Shown in pieces: positions 42,043 to 51,292 of a DNA stretch of 64,000 nucleotides. Every line of letters starts with the position of its first letter. Positions within the stretch are counted from its first letter, which is position 1. The DNA comes from an uncultured Flavobacteriales bacterium. Lineage in GTDB: Bacteria > Bacteroidota > Bacteroidia > Flavobacteriales > Crocinitomicaceae. Position numbers and translations under genes: made by a program. Location: assembly GCA_946482515.1 (NCBI GenBank), contig CAMLRS010000016.1, positions 1 through 64,000 of the forward strand, in the 5' to 3' direction. Below the pieces are notes generated by a model, which worked only from the letters and a program-made list of their open reading frames with translations, did not search any database and was not told the DNA's origin.

Positions 42043-43224
42043 ATGTTACGCAAGCTTTTATTCCGTCACCAGGACAGGGTGCAGCTCATTATTGCCGTGA
42101 TCGGTGCGTTCCTTGGAATGACCTTTCTCCTCACGTCCATTCATTACCTGATCAAAGTGAATGAATTCGGTGAAGGAGCCGATATTCTCGGTCCGAATAC
42201 GATCATTGTCCAGAAAAAAGTTTCCAGCGCCAATACGCTGAAGCTCGCCAAAACCGACTTTTCCGAGCGCGAGCTGGAATTGCTTCGCCAGGAGCCCTAC
42301 ATTCTTGAAGTAAAGCCGGTTGTAACGAACAACTTCGATGTTTCCTTCGAAACAGCCGATCCACTCGTGCCACGTTTCCGTTCCGATGTGTTCATTCAGA
42401 GCGTCGATCCGGATTTCCTCGATGTGAAATCCGATAAGTGGAAATGGAAACCCGGCGATACCATTGTTCCCATCATCATGCCGCGCGATTTCCTCGTGAT
42501 GCTGAATACCTTTATGAGTGCTTCCGGCATTCCGCAGGTGAGCGATGAGCTGGCAATGGATATCAAGTTCAAATTCACGCTGCACAACGAAACATCCAAA
42601 GAATGGATCAACGCACGCATTATCGGTTTTACGAACGAAGTGCCGTCCATCCTTGTACCGGAATCATTTATGAACTGGGCGAACGACAAATACGGCAACA
42701 ACAACGAGAACAAGATCACGCAGGTCATGATTTCCGGGAAAGAAAGCGAATTCGGACTCGTAGAAGAGTTGATGGAGCGCAAGCACCTCGAATCGAAAAA
42801 ATCGCAGGTAGTGATCGGTCAGCTGAAAAGTATGGTGAGTACGCTGATCATCGTCGTACTCGGTATTTCTGTCATTGCGGTGTTCGTTTCCGGGTTGGTA
42901 TTGATTCAATACTTACAACTGCTGCTCAGTAAGAATATGTATGAGGTGCGAACGCTGCTGCGACTCGGTTATCCGCCAAAAGTGCTCACACGCCACTTCT
43001 TCATTTACTTTACCAAAGTATTCGGAATTGTGGCTTTGCTGGGACTCGTTGCGTTCTCCGGATTCAAGTTCCTCCTCGACTCGCTTTTTGCAGACGGCGG
43101 CTTGTACATCGGCACCAGCTACACCTTTGCCAGCATCGCTTCATTAGTAGGGGCTTATGGTATTTTTGCCCTCGCTTCCTTCCTGAATGCACGGAAAGGA
43201 ATTGAACAGGCGAATAATGGTTAA
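42043..43224 (+). CDS. FtsX-like ABC permease
   Basis: A 393-residue protein with the MacB/LolC/FtsX layout: an N-terminal membrane segment (17-37), a periplasmic domain of about 230 residues, and three C-terminal segments starting at QLKSMVSTLIIVVLGISVIA, with YEVRTLLRLGYPPKVLTRHF in the loop between them (FtsX-type coupling). It pairs with the ATPase just upstream. The exported substrate is not evident. Confidence 0.85.
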   Translation: MLRKLLFRHQDRVQLIIAVIGAFLGMTFLLTSIHYLIKVNEFGEGADILGPNTIIVQKKVSSANTLKLAKTDFSERELELLRQEPYILEVKPVVTNNFDVSFETADPLVPRFRSDVFIQSVDPDFLDVKSDKWKWKPGDTIVPIIMPRDFLVMLNTFMSASGIPQVSDELAMDIKFKFTLHNETSKEWINARIIGFTNEVPSILVPESFMNWANDKYGNNNENKITQVMISGKESEFGLVEELMERKHLESKKSQVVIGQLKSMVSTLIIVVLGISVIAVFVSGLVLIQYLQLLLSKNMYEVRTLLRLGYPPKVLTRHFFIYFTKVFGIVALLGLVAFSGFKFLLDSLFADGGLYIGTSYTFASIASLVGAYGIFALASFLNARKGIEQANNG

Positions 43225-43301
43225 GGAAGTGTTAAACCCATTACTTTCTTACTTTTACAACGTCATAACTCCATAGATTCGGTATATAAGACTATCATCA
43301 T

Positions 43302-44822
43302 ATGAAACAACTACTCATACTGGGATGCATCTGTTTATCATCCATTGCTTTCGGACAAAAACTACGGTTTAAAGTCGACGGTGTGGCAGACACCACGGTT
43401 TTCCTCACCAAGTACGTAGGTCAGAAATTGTACTATGCCGATACGGCGCAGTTGAAAAACGGAATCGCTGAGTTTGACAAGAAAAACCTGAAGCCGGGTA
43501 TCCTCGCTTTCCTGATGCCGGGACAGAAGTATTTCGAATTCGTTTACAACAACGAAGAGATCAACATCGAAACTTCGGCTAAGGATCTGATCGGAGCCAT
43601 GAAAGTGAAGAAATCCGAAGAGAACAAGGTCTTCATCAGCTACATTCAGTACATCCAGCAGCAGCGCAATAAATCGACGGAACTGAGTAAAATCCGTGAC
43701 GGGCTTTCAAAAGACGATCCGAAGTACACACGTGTGACAGAGCAAATGGATTCCGTTTCCAAACTGGTATCAGCTTACCAGCAAAAGCTCCTGAAAGATC
43801 ATGCAAACCTGCTTACGGCGAAGATCATCAAAATGTCGGTTGATGTTGAGATTCCGGATTACCCGCGCGATGCCAACGGCAACGTGACCGATTCCAGCTA
43901 CCGTTATAAGTACTATCGTGCCCATTTCTGGGACAATATCGACCTGAAAGACGAACGCCTGGTAAATACACCGGTTTTCCACCAGAAGCTCGAGTATTTC
44001 TTCGGAAAGAACATGATCATTCAGCATCCGGATTCGGTATTGGCAGCTGCTTTCCCATTCTGCGATGCGCTGAATCCGAGCGGCGAGCTGTTCAAGTACA
44101 GCGTCGATTACATCACCAACAGCTCGGCGAAGTCGAACATTATGGGGATGGACAAAGTATTCGTGCGCATGTGCGAGCGTTATTACTGCCGCACCAATCC
44201 TGCAACGGGCAAATCATACGCCTACTGGATGCCGGAAGACAAATTGAAATCATTGTGTGAGGATATCGACATCAAGAAACACCTCGTTCAGGGCGTTGTG
44301 CCACCAAACATCATTCTGCGCGATACAACGGATGCCACGTGGCGCGATTTCTACAGCCTGAAAAACGAATACGTGATCCTCTATTTCTGGGATCCGGAAT
44401 GCGGACATTGCAAGAAAACAACACCGAAACTGCAGCAGCTCTATGCTGAAAAGCTCAAAGCGCGCGGTGTAGAGATCTTTGCTGTAGGAAAAGCAACAGG
44501 CGAAGATTTCGAAAAATGGAAGCAATACATCCGCGACAACAAGCTGACCTTTATCAATGTCGGTCTGACCAACACGCTTTACAAAGCAGCCATGGAAGAC
44601 GCCCGCCAGTTTGTTCCGAAATACACGACACTCGAATCATTGAACTACCACGACACGTATGATATTTACGCCACGCCACGTATCATCGTGCTCGATAAAG
44701 ACAAGAAAATTGTAGCCAAGCAGCTCACTATTTCACAGCTGGAAGACCTGCTCGACCGTCTGCAGAATGTCAAAGATCCGGTGAAGATGTTCCCTCCTGA
44801 TCCTGAGGACGAAGCTCACTAA
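43302..44822 (+). CDS. Secreted thioredoxin-like protein (DUF4369/DUF5106-type plus redoxin)
   Basis: A 506-residue protein with a signal peptide (1-18, ending AFGQ). The N-terminal beta domain resembles DUF4369, the helical middle (about 120-340) resembles DUF5106, and the C-terminal TlpA-like domain has the redox pair C367 and C370 in WDPECGHCKKTTP and a cis-Pro strand YATPRIIVLDKD. It probably reduces or isomerises disulphides in the periplasm. It has its own terminator. Confidence 0.85.
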   Translation: MKQLLILGCICLSSIAFGQKLRFKVDGVADTTVFLTKYVGQKLYYADTAQLKNGIAEFDKKNLKPGILAFLMPGQKYFEFVYNNEEINIETSAKDLIGAMKVKKSEENKVFISYIQYIQQQRNKSTELSKIRDGLSKDDPKYTRVTEQMDSVSKLVSAYQQKLLKDHANLLTAKIIKMSVDVEIPDYPRDANGNVTDSSYRYKYYRAHFWDNIDLKDERLVNTPVFHQKLEYFFGKNMIIQHPDSVLAAAFPFCDALNPSGELFKYSVDYITNSSAKSNIMGMDKVFVRMCERYYCRTNPATGKSYAYWMPEDKLKSLCEDIDIKKHLVQGVVPPNIILRDTTDATWRDFYSLKNEYVILYFWDPECGHCKKTTPKLQQLYAEKLKARGVEIFAVGKATGEDFEKWKQYIRDNKLTFINVGLTNTLYKAAMEDARQFVPKYTTLESLNYHDTYDIYATPRIIVLDKDKKIVAKQLTISQLEDLLDRLQNVKDPVKMFPPDPEDEAH

Positions 44823-44841
44823 GGCCAAAGCAAAAAATGTA

Positions 44842-44868
44842 AAAGATCGTCCCCGGACGGTCTTTTTT
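44842..44868 (+). terminator. Terminator of the thioredoxin-like gene
   Basis: AAAGATCGTCC pairs with GGACGGTCTTT (one G-U) and is followed by a T-run. Confidence 0.85.
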
Positions 44869-44916
44869 GCTTAAAACCGGCCGGTTTTCGCTAAAGAATC
44901 GCTATTTTCAGGCAAA

Positions 44917-45828
44917 ATGAAAAAAGTGAAGTTAGCAAAACAGGTTACAGATGCGCTGCGGATTGAGCGCTTGCTAATGAAGGATCAGCTCAAATCCATG
45001 TTCCTCATTCTTTGCGGAACAGTGGCCGCAACTGTCGGTCTGACCTGCTTCCTGCTCCCCAATGATTTCCTTGACGGTGGTGTAACGGGAATCTCCCTGC
45101 TCATTAATCGCCAAACCGGTTTCGACATTTCCTACCTGATTGTTCTGATCAACGCGCCGTTCATTTACATCGGCTGGAAACAGCTAGGCAGCGGCTTTGC
45201 CAAGCGAACTGTTTTTGCGGTAGCTGCGCTCGCTATTTCGGTGCATTACATCGACTTCCCAACCGTTACCGATGACAAACTGCTCATCGCTGTCTTCGGC
45301 GGTTTCTTCCTCGGTGCCGGAATCGGTCTCACCATTCGTGGTGGCGCTGTTATCGACGGAACGGAAGTATTGGCTGTGTATGTCAGCCGGAAATCGAGTC
45401 TTTCCGTAGGCGATTTTATCGCTGTGTTCAACATCATCCTGTTCGCCACCGCTGCATTTATAGTGGATTTGGGAACAGCTATGTACTCCATGCTCACCTA
45501 CCTTGCCGCTTCGAAAACAGTCGATTTTATCATTACCGGTATCGAAGAATACATCGGTGTCACGATCATTTCCGAAAAAGCGGAAGAAATCAAGGCTGCA
45601 ATTATTTCCGAGCTAGGAATGGCCGTTACGGTTTACAAAGGTGAAGGTGGCTACGGGAAATCAGGAGCCAAAGACTACGAGCGGAAGATCATTTTCTCCG
45701 TTGTCACCCGATTGGAAGTCCAGAAGCTGCGCTTCGAAGTCGAAAAGATCGATCCAACGGCTTTCATGATCCAGCATACGATCAACGATACGAAAGGCGG
45801 GATGATTAAGAAACGACCGCTTCATTAA
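44917..45828 (+). CDS. YitT family membrane protein (DUF2179)
   Basis: A 303-residue protein with five or six membrane helices: LCGTVAATVGLTCFLLPNDF, DGGVTGISLLINRQTGFDIS and the loop DGTEVLAVYVSRKSSLSVGD are family signatures. The C-terminal cytoplasmic domain (about 200-300) with VTIISEKAEEIKAAIISELG and GYGKSGAKDYERKIIF is DUF2179. The function is unknown; a transport role is possible. Its TAA stop is the first part of an AT-rich word repeat. Confidence 0.9.
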   Translation: MKKVKLAKQVTDALRIERLLMKDQLKSMFLILCGTVAATVGLTCFLLPNDFLDGGVTGISLLINRQTGFDISYLIVLINAPFIYIGWKQLGSGFAKRTVFAVAALAISVHYIDFPTVTDDKLLIAVFGGFFLGAGIGLTIRGGAVIDGTEVLAVYVSRKSSLSVGDFIAVFNIILFATAAFIVDLGTAMYSMLTYLAASKTVDFIITGIEEYIGVTIISEKAEEIKAAIISELGMAVTVYKGEGGYGKSGAKDYERKIIFSVVTRLEVQKLRFEVEKIDPTAFMIQHTINDTKGGMIKKRPLH

Positions 45829-45886
45829 TTCAGAATTCAAAATGCAGAATGCATAATTGTGCATTCTGAATTATGCATTTTGAATT
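45829..45886. repeat. AT-rich word repeat, copy 3, across two convergent gene ends
   Basis: Words TTCAGAATTCAAAATGCAG, AATGCATAATTGTGCAT, TCTGAATTATGCAT and TTTGAATTG form nested inverted repeats. The plus-strand YitT gene stops at 45826-45828 at its left edge. The minus-strand MFS gene stops at 45871-45873 inside it, so its last four codons (I, Q, N, A) are repeat sequence. Confidence 0.85.
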
Positions 45887-47259
45887 GTCGAAGGACGTTC
45901 TTCTTTCGGAACGAACAGCAGCAGGATGAACCCGACGATGAAGAAAAATGCGACCGCCAGAACGGAGAAGCGAATGGAGCCCATCAGCATTTCCATCAAT
46001 CCGAAGAACAAGGTACCGCATACGATCCCGATCTTTTCCGTAGCATCGTAGAACGAGAAGTAGCTCGCGTGGTCTTCGGTTTCCGGAAGGAATTTTGAGT
46101 AAGTCGAACGGGCGATTGCCTGCACACCTCCCATCACCAGTCCCACGGCTGAAGCCAGCAGGTAGAACTGAACTGGAGTCGTGATCACGAAAGCAGCGGC
46201 ACAAACGGCCATCCAGATCACGATGGAAATCATCAGCGTTTTCAGGTTACCGATGCGGCCCGAAAGGCGCGACATCAGGAAGGCACCGGCTGCTCCCAGC
46301 AATTGAATGAGCAGAATAGCGATGATCAGTCCGCTGTCGTCGGCTTTTCCGGTTTCAGGATTCACCGCCCAGTCAATTTCCTTTTTGGCAAACAACGTCG
46401 CCATGAGCATCACCGTTTGTACGCCGGTATTGAAGAAGAAAAAAGCAAACAGGTAGCGCTTCAGACGGAAAGTGCTGCGGAATTCCTGGAACACCATGCG
46501 CAATTCCCGGAAACCTTTCCAGATATAGCCTTTTTCCTTGGCGTGAATGGATTGCGTATTCGGCAGCACGCGGTAAGTGAATTGCGAAAAGCCCACCCAC
46601 CAGAGCCCGACAAGCAGGAAAGCGTATTTCGTGTACTGACCACCGAATCCCATAATAATCGCCAGGCAGATGATCAGCAACAGCATACTTCCGAGGTAGC
46701 CCATGGAAAATCCGCGGGCGGAAATGCGATCGTGAAACTGCGGCTCGGCGATTTCCGGAAGGTAAGCGTTGTAAAACACGAGACTGTTCCAATAGCCTAT
46801 GCTGGCCAGGAACATACTCAGCAAACCTATTTCGATCCAGCCGGCTTTCAGCAGGTCGGTGAAAAAGAACAGCGACATACACGCCAGCGCACCGAGGTAG
46901 CAGAAAAATTTCAGGAATTTCTTCTTGTTGCCGAGGTAATCCGCGATACCGGACAGAAATGGCGACAGGAAGGAAACAAGCAAGAAGGACGCTGAAAGGA
47001 CGAAGCTCATCAAAACGGAGTTCGAGACTTCCCAGCCAAAGAAATTCACGGTTACGACATCACCAGCCACTAATGGATGGTCATCCGCATTTTCCCAGGT
47101 AACGCCTTTGTAATTCTCTACTTTGTACAGCTTCGTTGTAACGGTATCGTAGAAAATCGGAAAGATCGCCGATGAGATCACGAGGTTGTAGACGGAATTC
47201 GCCCAGTCATACATGACCCAACCTTTGATCGTGCGCTTGTCGCCCTTCTGAATGTCCAT
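45871..47259 (-). CDS. Atg22-like (UMF1) major facilitator superfamily transporter
   Basis: A 462-residue transporter that begins KRTIKGWVMYDWANSVYNLV, the hallmark of the UMF1/Atg22-like family, and has twelve predicted helices with a long first periplasmic loop. The loop motif GGVQAIARSTYSKFLPE is also typical. The likely role is export of amino acids or other metabolites; the substrate is unknown. It is the last of five co-directional genes, 26 bases after the dehydrogenase-like gene. Its final residues IQNA come from a word repeat. Confidence 0.85.
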   Translation of the reverse strand: MDIQKGDKRTIKGWVMYDWANSVYNLVISSAIFPIFYDTVTTKLYKVENYKGVTWENADDHPLVAGDVVTVNFFGWEVSNSVLMSFVLSASFLLVSFLSPFLSGIADYLGNKKKFLKFFCYLGALACMSLFFFTDLLKAGWIEIGLLSMFLASIGYWNSLVFYNAYLPEIAEPQFHDRISARGFSMGYLGSMLLLIICLAIIMGFGGQYTKYAFLLVGLWWVGFSQFTYRVLPNTQSIHAKEKGYIWKGFRELRMVFQEFRSTFRLKRYLFAFFFFNTGVQTVMLMATLFAKKEIDWAVNPETGKADDSGLIIAILLIQLLGAAGAFLMSRLSGRIGNLKTLMISIVIWMAVCAAAFVITTPVQFYLLASAVGLVMGGVQAIARSTYSKFLPETEDHASYFSFYDATEKIGIVCGTLFFGLMEMLMGSIRFSVLAVAFFFIVGFILLLFVPKEERPSTIQNA

Positions 47260-47285
47260 AAGCAGCGTGTTAAGTTAGTAGTGTC

Positions 47286-48515
47286 TTATTGCGGAACCTG
47301 GTCGCCGGCCACGTAATCCTGCAGGTACTCGAACAGCGGTGACAGCTTGCCGTCGAGTGTTGTTTCGCTGGCACGTCCAATGATGTTGTCCGGGTCTTCA
47401 CCAAACAGGAACGGGAATACCTGACGGATCAGCTCGTTTCCAAAGTCTTCGGAAGCATCTTTCGGCAATTCGCACGGCAGGTTGTCAACAGCCATCACGG
47501 CAATTGCGTTCGGTGCCATCGGGTCTGTCTCCTGCCCTGTTTCCGGATCGTAGCCGTAAACCGGATCACTGATTTTCGATGCGCGAATAGTCGAGCCGAT
47601 TGGTCCGTTGACGTCGCAGGAAATATCGGCAATCACCGTGGTTTTGATCCCTGGCGATTTCAGCTCTTCTTTGGTAACGATCAGCGGCGATCTGCTGCTC
47701 CAGAAATGACAGGCGATGTACATATCGGCTGCGTGGAGGTAATTGGCGAAGACGGATTTATACAATTCCGGGCGGGAATAGAAATCCTGCTTTTCGAAAT
47801 CAGTTCCATCGATACGGGCGTAGTAATCTTCTACATCGAGGTGCGTAAACACCGGTCCGTCGAAGGTTTGCGTGAGGAATTCCTCCGGGCTTACTTCCGT
47901 GATCGGTAATAGGTCGAGGATTTCACGCGCTCCGTGTCCAACGCGGCCAAAGCCCGTGAGCACGATCTTCGCATGCTTCGGAAGCGCAATCTTTTTCAGC
48001 TCGTCTTCCATTGCAGCACGGTTGGCACATTGGTTAGCCGGACGCAATTCATACAATCCGTGCTTTTTGCCATAAGCAAGGAAACCATTGTAGCAGCCAA
48101 CGATTCCGGCGTAGCGCCCGAAACCGATGATGCGTTTGTTCATTTTGTTCTTCAGCACTTCATAATCGATGAGCTGAATGCGTTTTTCCAGGATCGCTTG
48201 CAGCAGCTTACGATTGTAAGGCTGTTTTTTGATCGTGTGCGAGAAAAACAGGAATTTTTTCGACGGAATGAGGTCTTCGATGTTCACTTCCTTTACCCCT
48301 ATGATGACATCGCAATCGTGCAGATCGTCGACCACAGGTATTCCTGCAGCGGCATATTCTTCATCTGTAAACGCACGGATAGCGCTTTTCTGCACGACAA
48401 CTTCGACATGCGGAAATTTCGTCTTTACCAGCTGGCATTGCTGAGGGGTCAGCGGCACGCGCCTGTCCGGCGGAACCTTTCCTTCGCGTATGACACCTAA
48501 TTTTACCCGATTCAT
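47286..48515 (-). CDS. Alanine dehydrogenase / saccharopine dehydrogenase-like oxidoreductase
   Basis: The 409-residue protein has the AlaDH/PNT N-terminal pattern (MNRVKLGVIREGKVPPDRRV, DVIIGVKEV, FFSHTIKKQ) and a Rossmann motif VLTGFGRVGHGARE. DISCDVNGPIGSTIR and YACHFW-like text match the lysine-forming saccharopine dehydrogenase (LYS1) side of the family. The reaction is probably a reversible NAD(P)-linked reductive amination, with substrate unknown. It lies three bases after the HAD phosphatase gene in the same operon. Confidence 0.75.
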   Translation of the reverse strand: MNRVKLGVIREGKVPPDRRVPLTPQQCQLVKTKFPHVEVVVQKSAIRAFTDEEYAAAGIPVVDDLHDCDVIIGVKEVNIEDLIPSKKFLFFSHTIKKQPYNRKLLQAILEKRIQLIDYEVLKNKMNKRIIGFGRYAGIVGCYNGFLAYGKKHGLYELRPANQCANRAAMEDELKKIALPKHAKIVLTGFGRVGHGAREILDLLPITEVSPEEFLTQTFDGPVFTHLDVEDYYARIDGTDFEKQDFYSRPELYKSVFANYLHAADMYIACHFWSSRSPLIVTKEELKSPGIKTTVIADISCDVNGPIGSTIRASKISDPVYGYDPETGQETDPMAPNAIAVMAVDNLPCELPKDASEDFGNELIRQVFPFLFGEDPDNIIGRASETTLDGKLSPLFEYLQDYVAGDQVPQ

Positions 48516-48518
48516 TTT

Positions 48519-49214
48519 TTATACGATTTCGGCGCTTCCAAGCGGTCGCTCCAATAAATAATTATCAATCATTTCACGAACGCAGCCCTCGCCACCTTTA
48601 AGGTTCAGCACTACATCCACTTTGTGTTTTACTACCTGAACGGCATCGGCCGGGCAGAACCGGACACCAACTACATCCATAACGGAAAAATCGTTGATAT
48701 CGTCTCCGATCATAGCCACTTCTTCGTGGGAAATCCCCAGCTCTTTGCACCAGATGTCCAGTACTTCCAGCTTGGATTTCTCGCCCACGTATACGCGTTC
48801 GATTTTCAATGTTTTAGCCCGGTGCATGACCATCTGATCGGTAAATGCCGACGAGATAATCCCGATCTTCAAACCGGCTTTCTGCGCCTCAATGATCGCA
48901 CGACCATCCTTGGCATTGTATTTTTTGATCTGGTCGCCGGATTCCGTGTAATACATGCCTGCATCCGTCATAACGCCGTCTACGTCGAGGATCAGCAATT
49001 TGATCTTCGCGATTTTCGGCTTCAGGTGCTCCACCATGAATAACGGCTTGTACAGCAGTGAGTACAAATCCACTTCGTTTTCTTCGGCAAAGGCTTCGAG
49101 ATCGAGCATGGACAGCTCCCCTACGCCATCGACCTGGAAGTCACTCAGCAGCTGGTAAAAATCCACGCCGAATTTCGTGCAAAGGCCTTTAATATTTTGT
49201 TCAAGAAACTGCAT
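48519..49214 (-). CDS. KdsC-like HAD phosphatase with N-terminal extension
   Basis: Residues 70-231 form a KdsC-type HAD domain: nucleophile motif LLILDVDGVMTD, GIISSAFTD, and VAMIGDDINDFSVM with the Mg2+-binding aspartates, then VVLNLKGGEGCVREM near the end. KdsC and its relatives dephosphorylate 3-deoxy-octulosonate 8-phosphate or acylneuraminate 9-phosphate. About 65 extra N-terminal residues contain two similar segments (FGVDFYQLLSDF and NEVDLYSLLYKPL). The start overlaps the stop of the DAHP-synthase-like gene by one base (TAATG). Confidence 0.83.
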   Translation of the reverse strand: MQFLEQNIKGLCTKFGVDFYQLLSDFQVDGVGELSMLDLEAFAEENEVDLYSLLYKPLFMVEHLKPKIAKIKLLILDVDGVMTDAGMYYTESGDQIKKYNAKDGRAIIEAQKAGLKIGIISSAFTDQMVMHRAKTLKIERVYVGEKSKLEVLDIWCKELGISHEEVAMIGDDINDFSVMDVVGVRFCPADAVQVVKHKVDVVLNLKGGEGCVREMIDNYLLERPLGSAEIV

Positions 49215-50212
49215 TAAACGATTTTATAACCAACGGATTGCGCAATCGGTTTGATGGATGAAAGCAAGCTTTCGAATTGAGCGTGATCGAGCTGCTGGGA
49301 AGCATCCGATTTGGCCACTTTTGGGTTGGGATGCACTTCGACAAGTAATCCGTCAACGCCTAAAGCCACACAGGCACGGGTCAATCCCGCAACGCCGTAA
49401 GCATAGCCCATTGCATGGCTCGGATCGAGCACAACCGGCAGATTGGTATAATGCTTCAGCCATTCCACGCCGCACAGGTCGAGCGTAAAGCGCGTTCCCG
49501 TTTCAAAGGTACGGATACCGCGCTCACACAGCAATACGTTTTCGTTACCGCCGGAAAGCACGAATTCGGCAGCCTGCACAAATTCCTGCAGGGTTGTTCC
49601 GAAGCCGCGTTTGATCAGCACGGTTTTTTGCGTTTTGGCACAGGCACGCAGGATTCCCTGGTCGTACATGGCTTTCGCCCCGACCTGGATCACATCCGCA
49701 TGTTCGATGATTTCGTCGATATGAGTAGCGTCACGCGCTTCGGTTACGACTGTAAAGCCGAATTCTTCACGCATTTTCGCTAGTAATTTCAAGCCTTCCA
49801 ATCCCATTCCCTGGAAACTGTAAGGACTGGTGCGCGGCTTGTAGCAGCCGCCACGAAGCGATGTCAGTCCGTTGGCTTTGAGCAATGCCGCCGATTGACG
49901 GATCTGTTCTTCTGATTCGACCGAGCAAGGGCCGGAAATAATCAGGGTGTTGCCTGTGTTGCCGCCAATGCTCACGTTACCGACTTTCACGGTACGTGTT
50001 TCAGAGCGGTAGCTTTTTGCAGCCAGCTGCATATCGTTCGGGAAAACCCAGTGTTCTGCCGTTTTATCTTCGACCAGTGCCGGAACTTCTTTCACGCCCG
50101 AACCGAGTACCAGTACATTTGTTCCGTTGGAAACGAGGTGAAAGGCCTTTACTTCTTCCGCCAGCTTTGCAGCTTCTGAAGCGGAAACGGTGTCTTTAAG
50201 GTGTATGATCAT
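49214..50212 (-). CDS. 3-deoxy-7-phosphoheptulonate (DAHP) synthase, type I-beta
   Basis: A 332-residue protein with a ferredoxin-like N-terminal domain (about 1-80) and the catalytic TIM barrel: LIISGPCSVESEEQI, RGGCYKPRTSPYSFQG, KRGFGTTLQEFV, LCERGIRTFE and VVLDPSHAMGYAYGV. RGG-x-KPRTSPYSFQG is the DAHP-synthase rather than the KDO8P-synthase form. It condenses erythrose 4-phosphate with phosphoenolpyruvate to start the shikimate pathway, unless the operon context marks a different aldose phosphate. It overlaps the epimerase-CBS gene by four bases. Confidence 0.88.
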   Translation of the reverse strand: MIIHLKDTVSASEAAKLAEEVKAFHLVSNGTNVLVLGSGVKEVPALVEDKTAEHWVFPNDMQLAAKSYRSETRTVKVGNVSIGGNTGNTLIISGPCSVESEEQIRQSAALLKANGLTSLRGGCYKPRTSPYSFQGMGLEGLKLLAKMREEFGFTVVTEARDATHIDEIIEHADVIQVGAKAMYDQGILRACAKTQKTVLIKRGFGTTLQEFVQAAEFVLSGGNENVLLCERGIRTFETGTRFTLDLCGVEWLKHYTNLPVVLDPSHAMGYAYGVAGLTRACVALGVDGLLVEVHPNPKVAKSDASQQLDHAQFESLLSSIKPIAQSVGYKIV

Positions 50213-51210
50213 AGTTCTCCCTTAATCAGGTTCACAAAGGTAATAATTCCGCGCGCTTCCCCCGCATCGTTCACCACAGGAAGATAGGAAATCGGGAAAG
50301 CGAACGAACGAATCAGTTTCAGCATGCCATTCACGGTTGCTGTTTCGTTCAGAAGCACAGGCTGTTGATTCATGAATTGCTCAACCGGCTGGTTGAATAC
50401 TTCAGGGCCGAATTTAAGGATGGCCTTACGCACATCGGCATTTGACACAAGTCCCACCAGTCTTTTATTGTTCATCACGAGCGTAAAACCCAATTTTCCT
50501 TCATCGATGGACTCCAATACGGTGTGGAACGTTGCATCGCTGAGCTGAATCCACGGAGATTCGTCGAGTGGAATCATGAAATCGCGGGCTTCGAAATGCG
50601 AATCCATTTCGCGCTTGGTCAGGTCCATCAAGGCGTGACCAATGCTCGGCGCGTTGAACAGGTACGAACCCGAAACGGACGAATAAACGCCCATGTTGCG
50701 CAAAATGAAGGAAACTTCGCCGTTAACGCCGCCATCTACATGAACGCGTTTCTGCGGGTATTTTTTCCGGAAATCACGGATCTTTTTGAAGTTCGTTGCA
50801 TCGAATACGCCGCCGCTTTGTCCCGGAATGGTCGCCATGATCAGGATAAAGTCGAACGATGCATAATCGTCGAAGGCGTTGATCGGCGTCGGTGTAATGA
50901 TCGCCAGTCCTTTTTTTCCGGGAATATCGGCCGGAAGCTGCAAGGGCTTGTTCAGGTCTTCAAGCTGGAACGTGACATATTCTACCGGGTGTTGACGCAG
51001 CAGGTCGAAGTATTTTTCCGGCTCGGTTGTAATGATGTGCAGATCGATCGGAATGTTCGTCCATTCGCGCATCCTGCGGATATCTTCGAATACGGACAGA
51101 TCGTCGTTGCAGTCAACGTGGAGCATATCTACCTTGTGGGCTGCCAGATCGGCAATAGTTGCCTCCAGATCGCGCTTTTTGTCGGAATAAACGGACGCCG
51201 AAATTTTCAT
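50209..51210 (-). CDS. Ribulose-phosphate 3-epimerase-like domain fused to CBS pair
   Basis: Residues 1-210 resemble a ribulose-phosphate 3-epimerase barrel: MKISASVYSDKKRDLEATI, VDMLHVDCNDD, PIDLHIIT, ILIMATIPGQSGGVF and VHVDGGVNGEVSFILRNMG, including the metal-site-like His and Asp positions. Residues 215-333 are two CBS motifs (LGFTLVMNNKRLVGLVSNAD and ISYLPVVNDAGEARGIITF). CBS pairs sense adenylates or other ligands. The fusion is unusual; it parallels KdsD-type sugar isomerases, which carry CBS pairs on a SIS domain. It is the first gene of a five-gene operon with a -7 box just upstream. Confidence 0.8.
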   Translation of the reverse strand: MKISASVYSDKKRDLEATIADLAAHKVDMLHVDCNDDLSVFEDIRRMREWTNIPIDLHIITTEPEKYFDLLRQHPVEYVTFQLEDLNKPLQLPADIPGKKGLAIITPTPINAFDDYASFDFILIMATIPGQSGGVFDATNFKKIRDFRKKYPQKRVHVDGGVNGEVSFILRNMGVYSSVSGSYLFNAPSIGHALMDLTKREMDSHFEARDFMIPLDESPWIQLSDATFHTVLESIDEGKLGFTLVMNNKRLVGLVSNADVRKAILKFGPEVFNQPVEQFMNQQPVLLNETATVNGMLKLIRSFAFPISYLPVVNDAGEARGIITFVNLIKGEL

Positions 51211-51214
51211 GCGG

Positions 51215-51222
51215 TAAAAGTA
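51215..51222 (-). promoter_or_regulatory. -7 box TACTTTTA four bases before the operon start
   Basis: On the minus strand TACTTTTA, seven of eight TAnnTTTG positions, is separated from the ATG at 51210 by CCGC. Confidence 0.5.
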
Positions 51223-51292
51223 GTAATAACCACCCGCAATTCATTTGCGACTAGTGAAGCCTTTTTCAACATTTCGAACGTAAAAACCGGTT

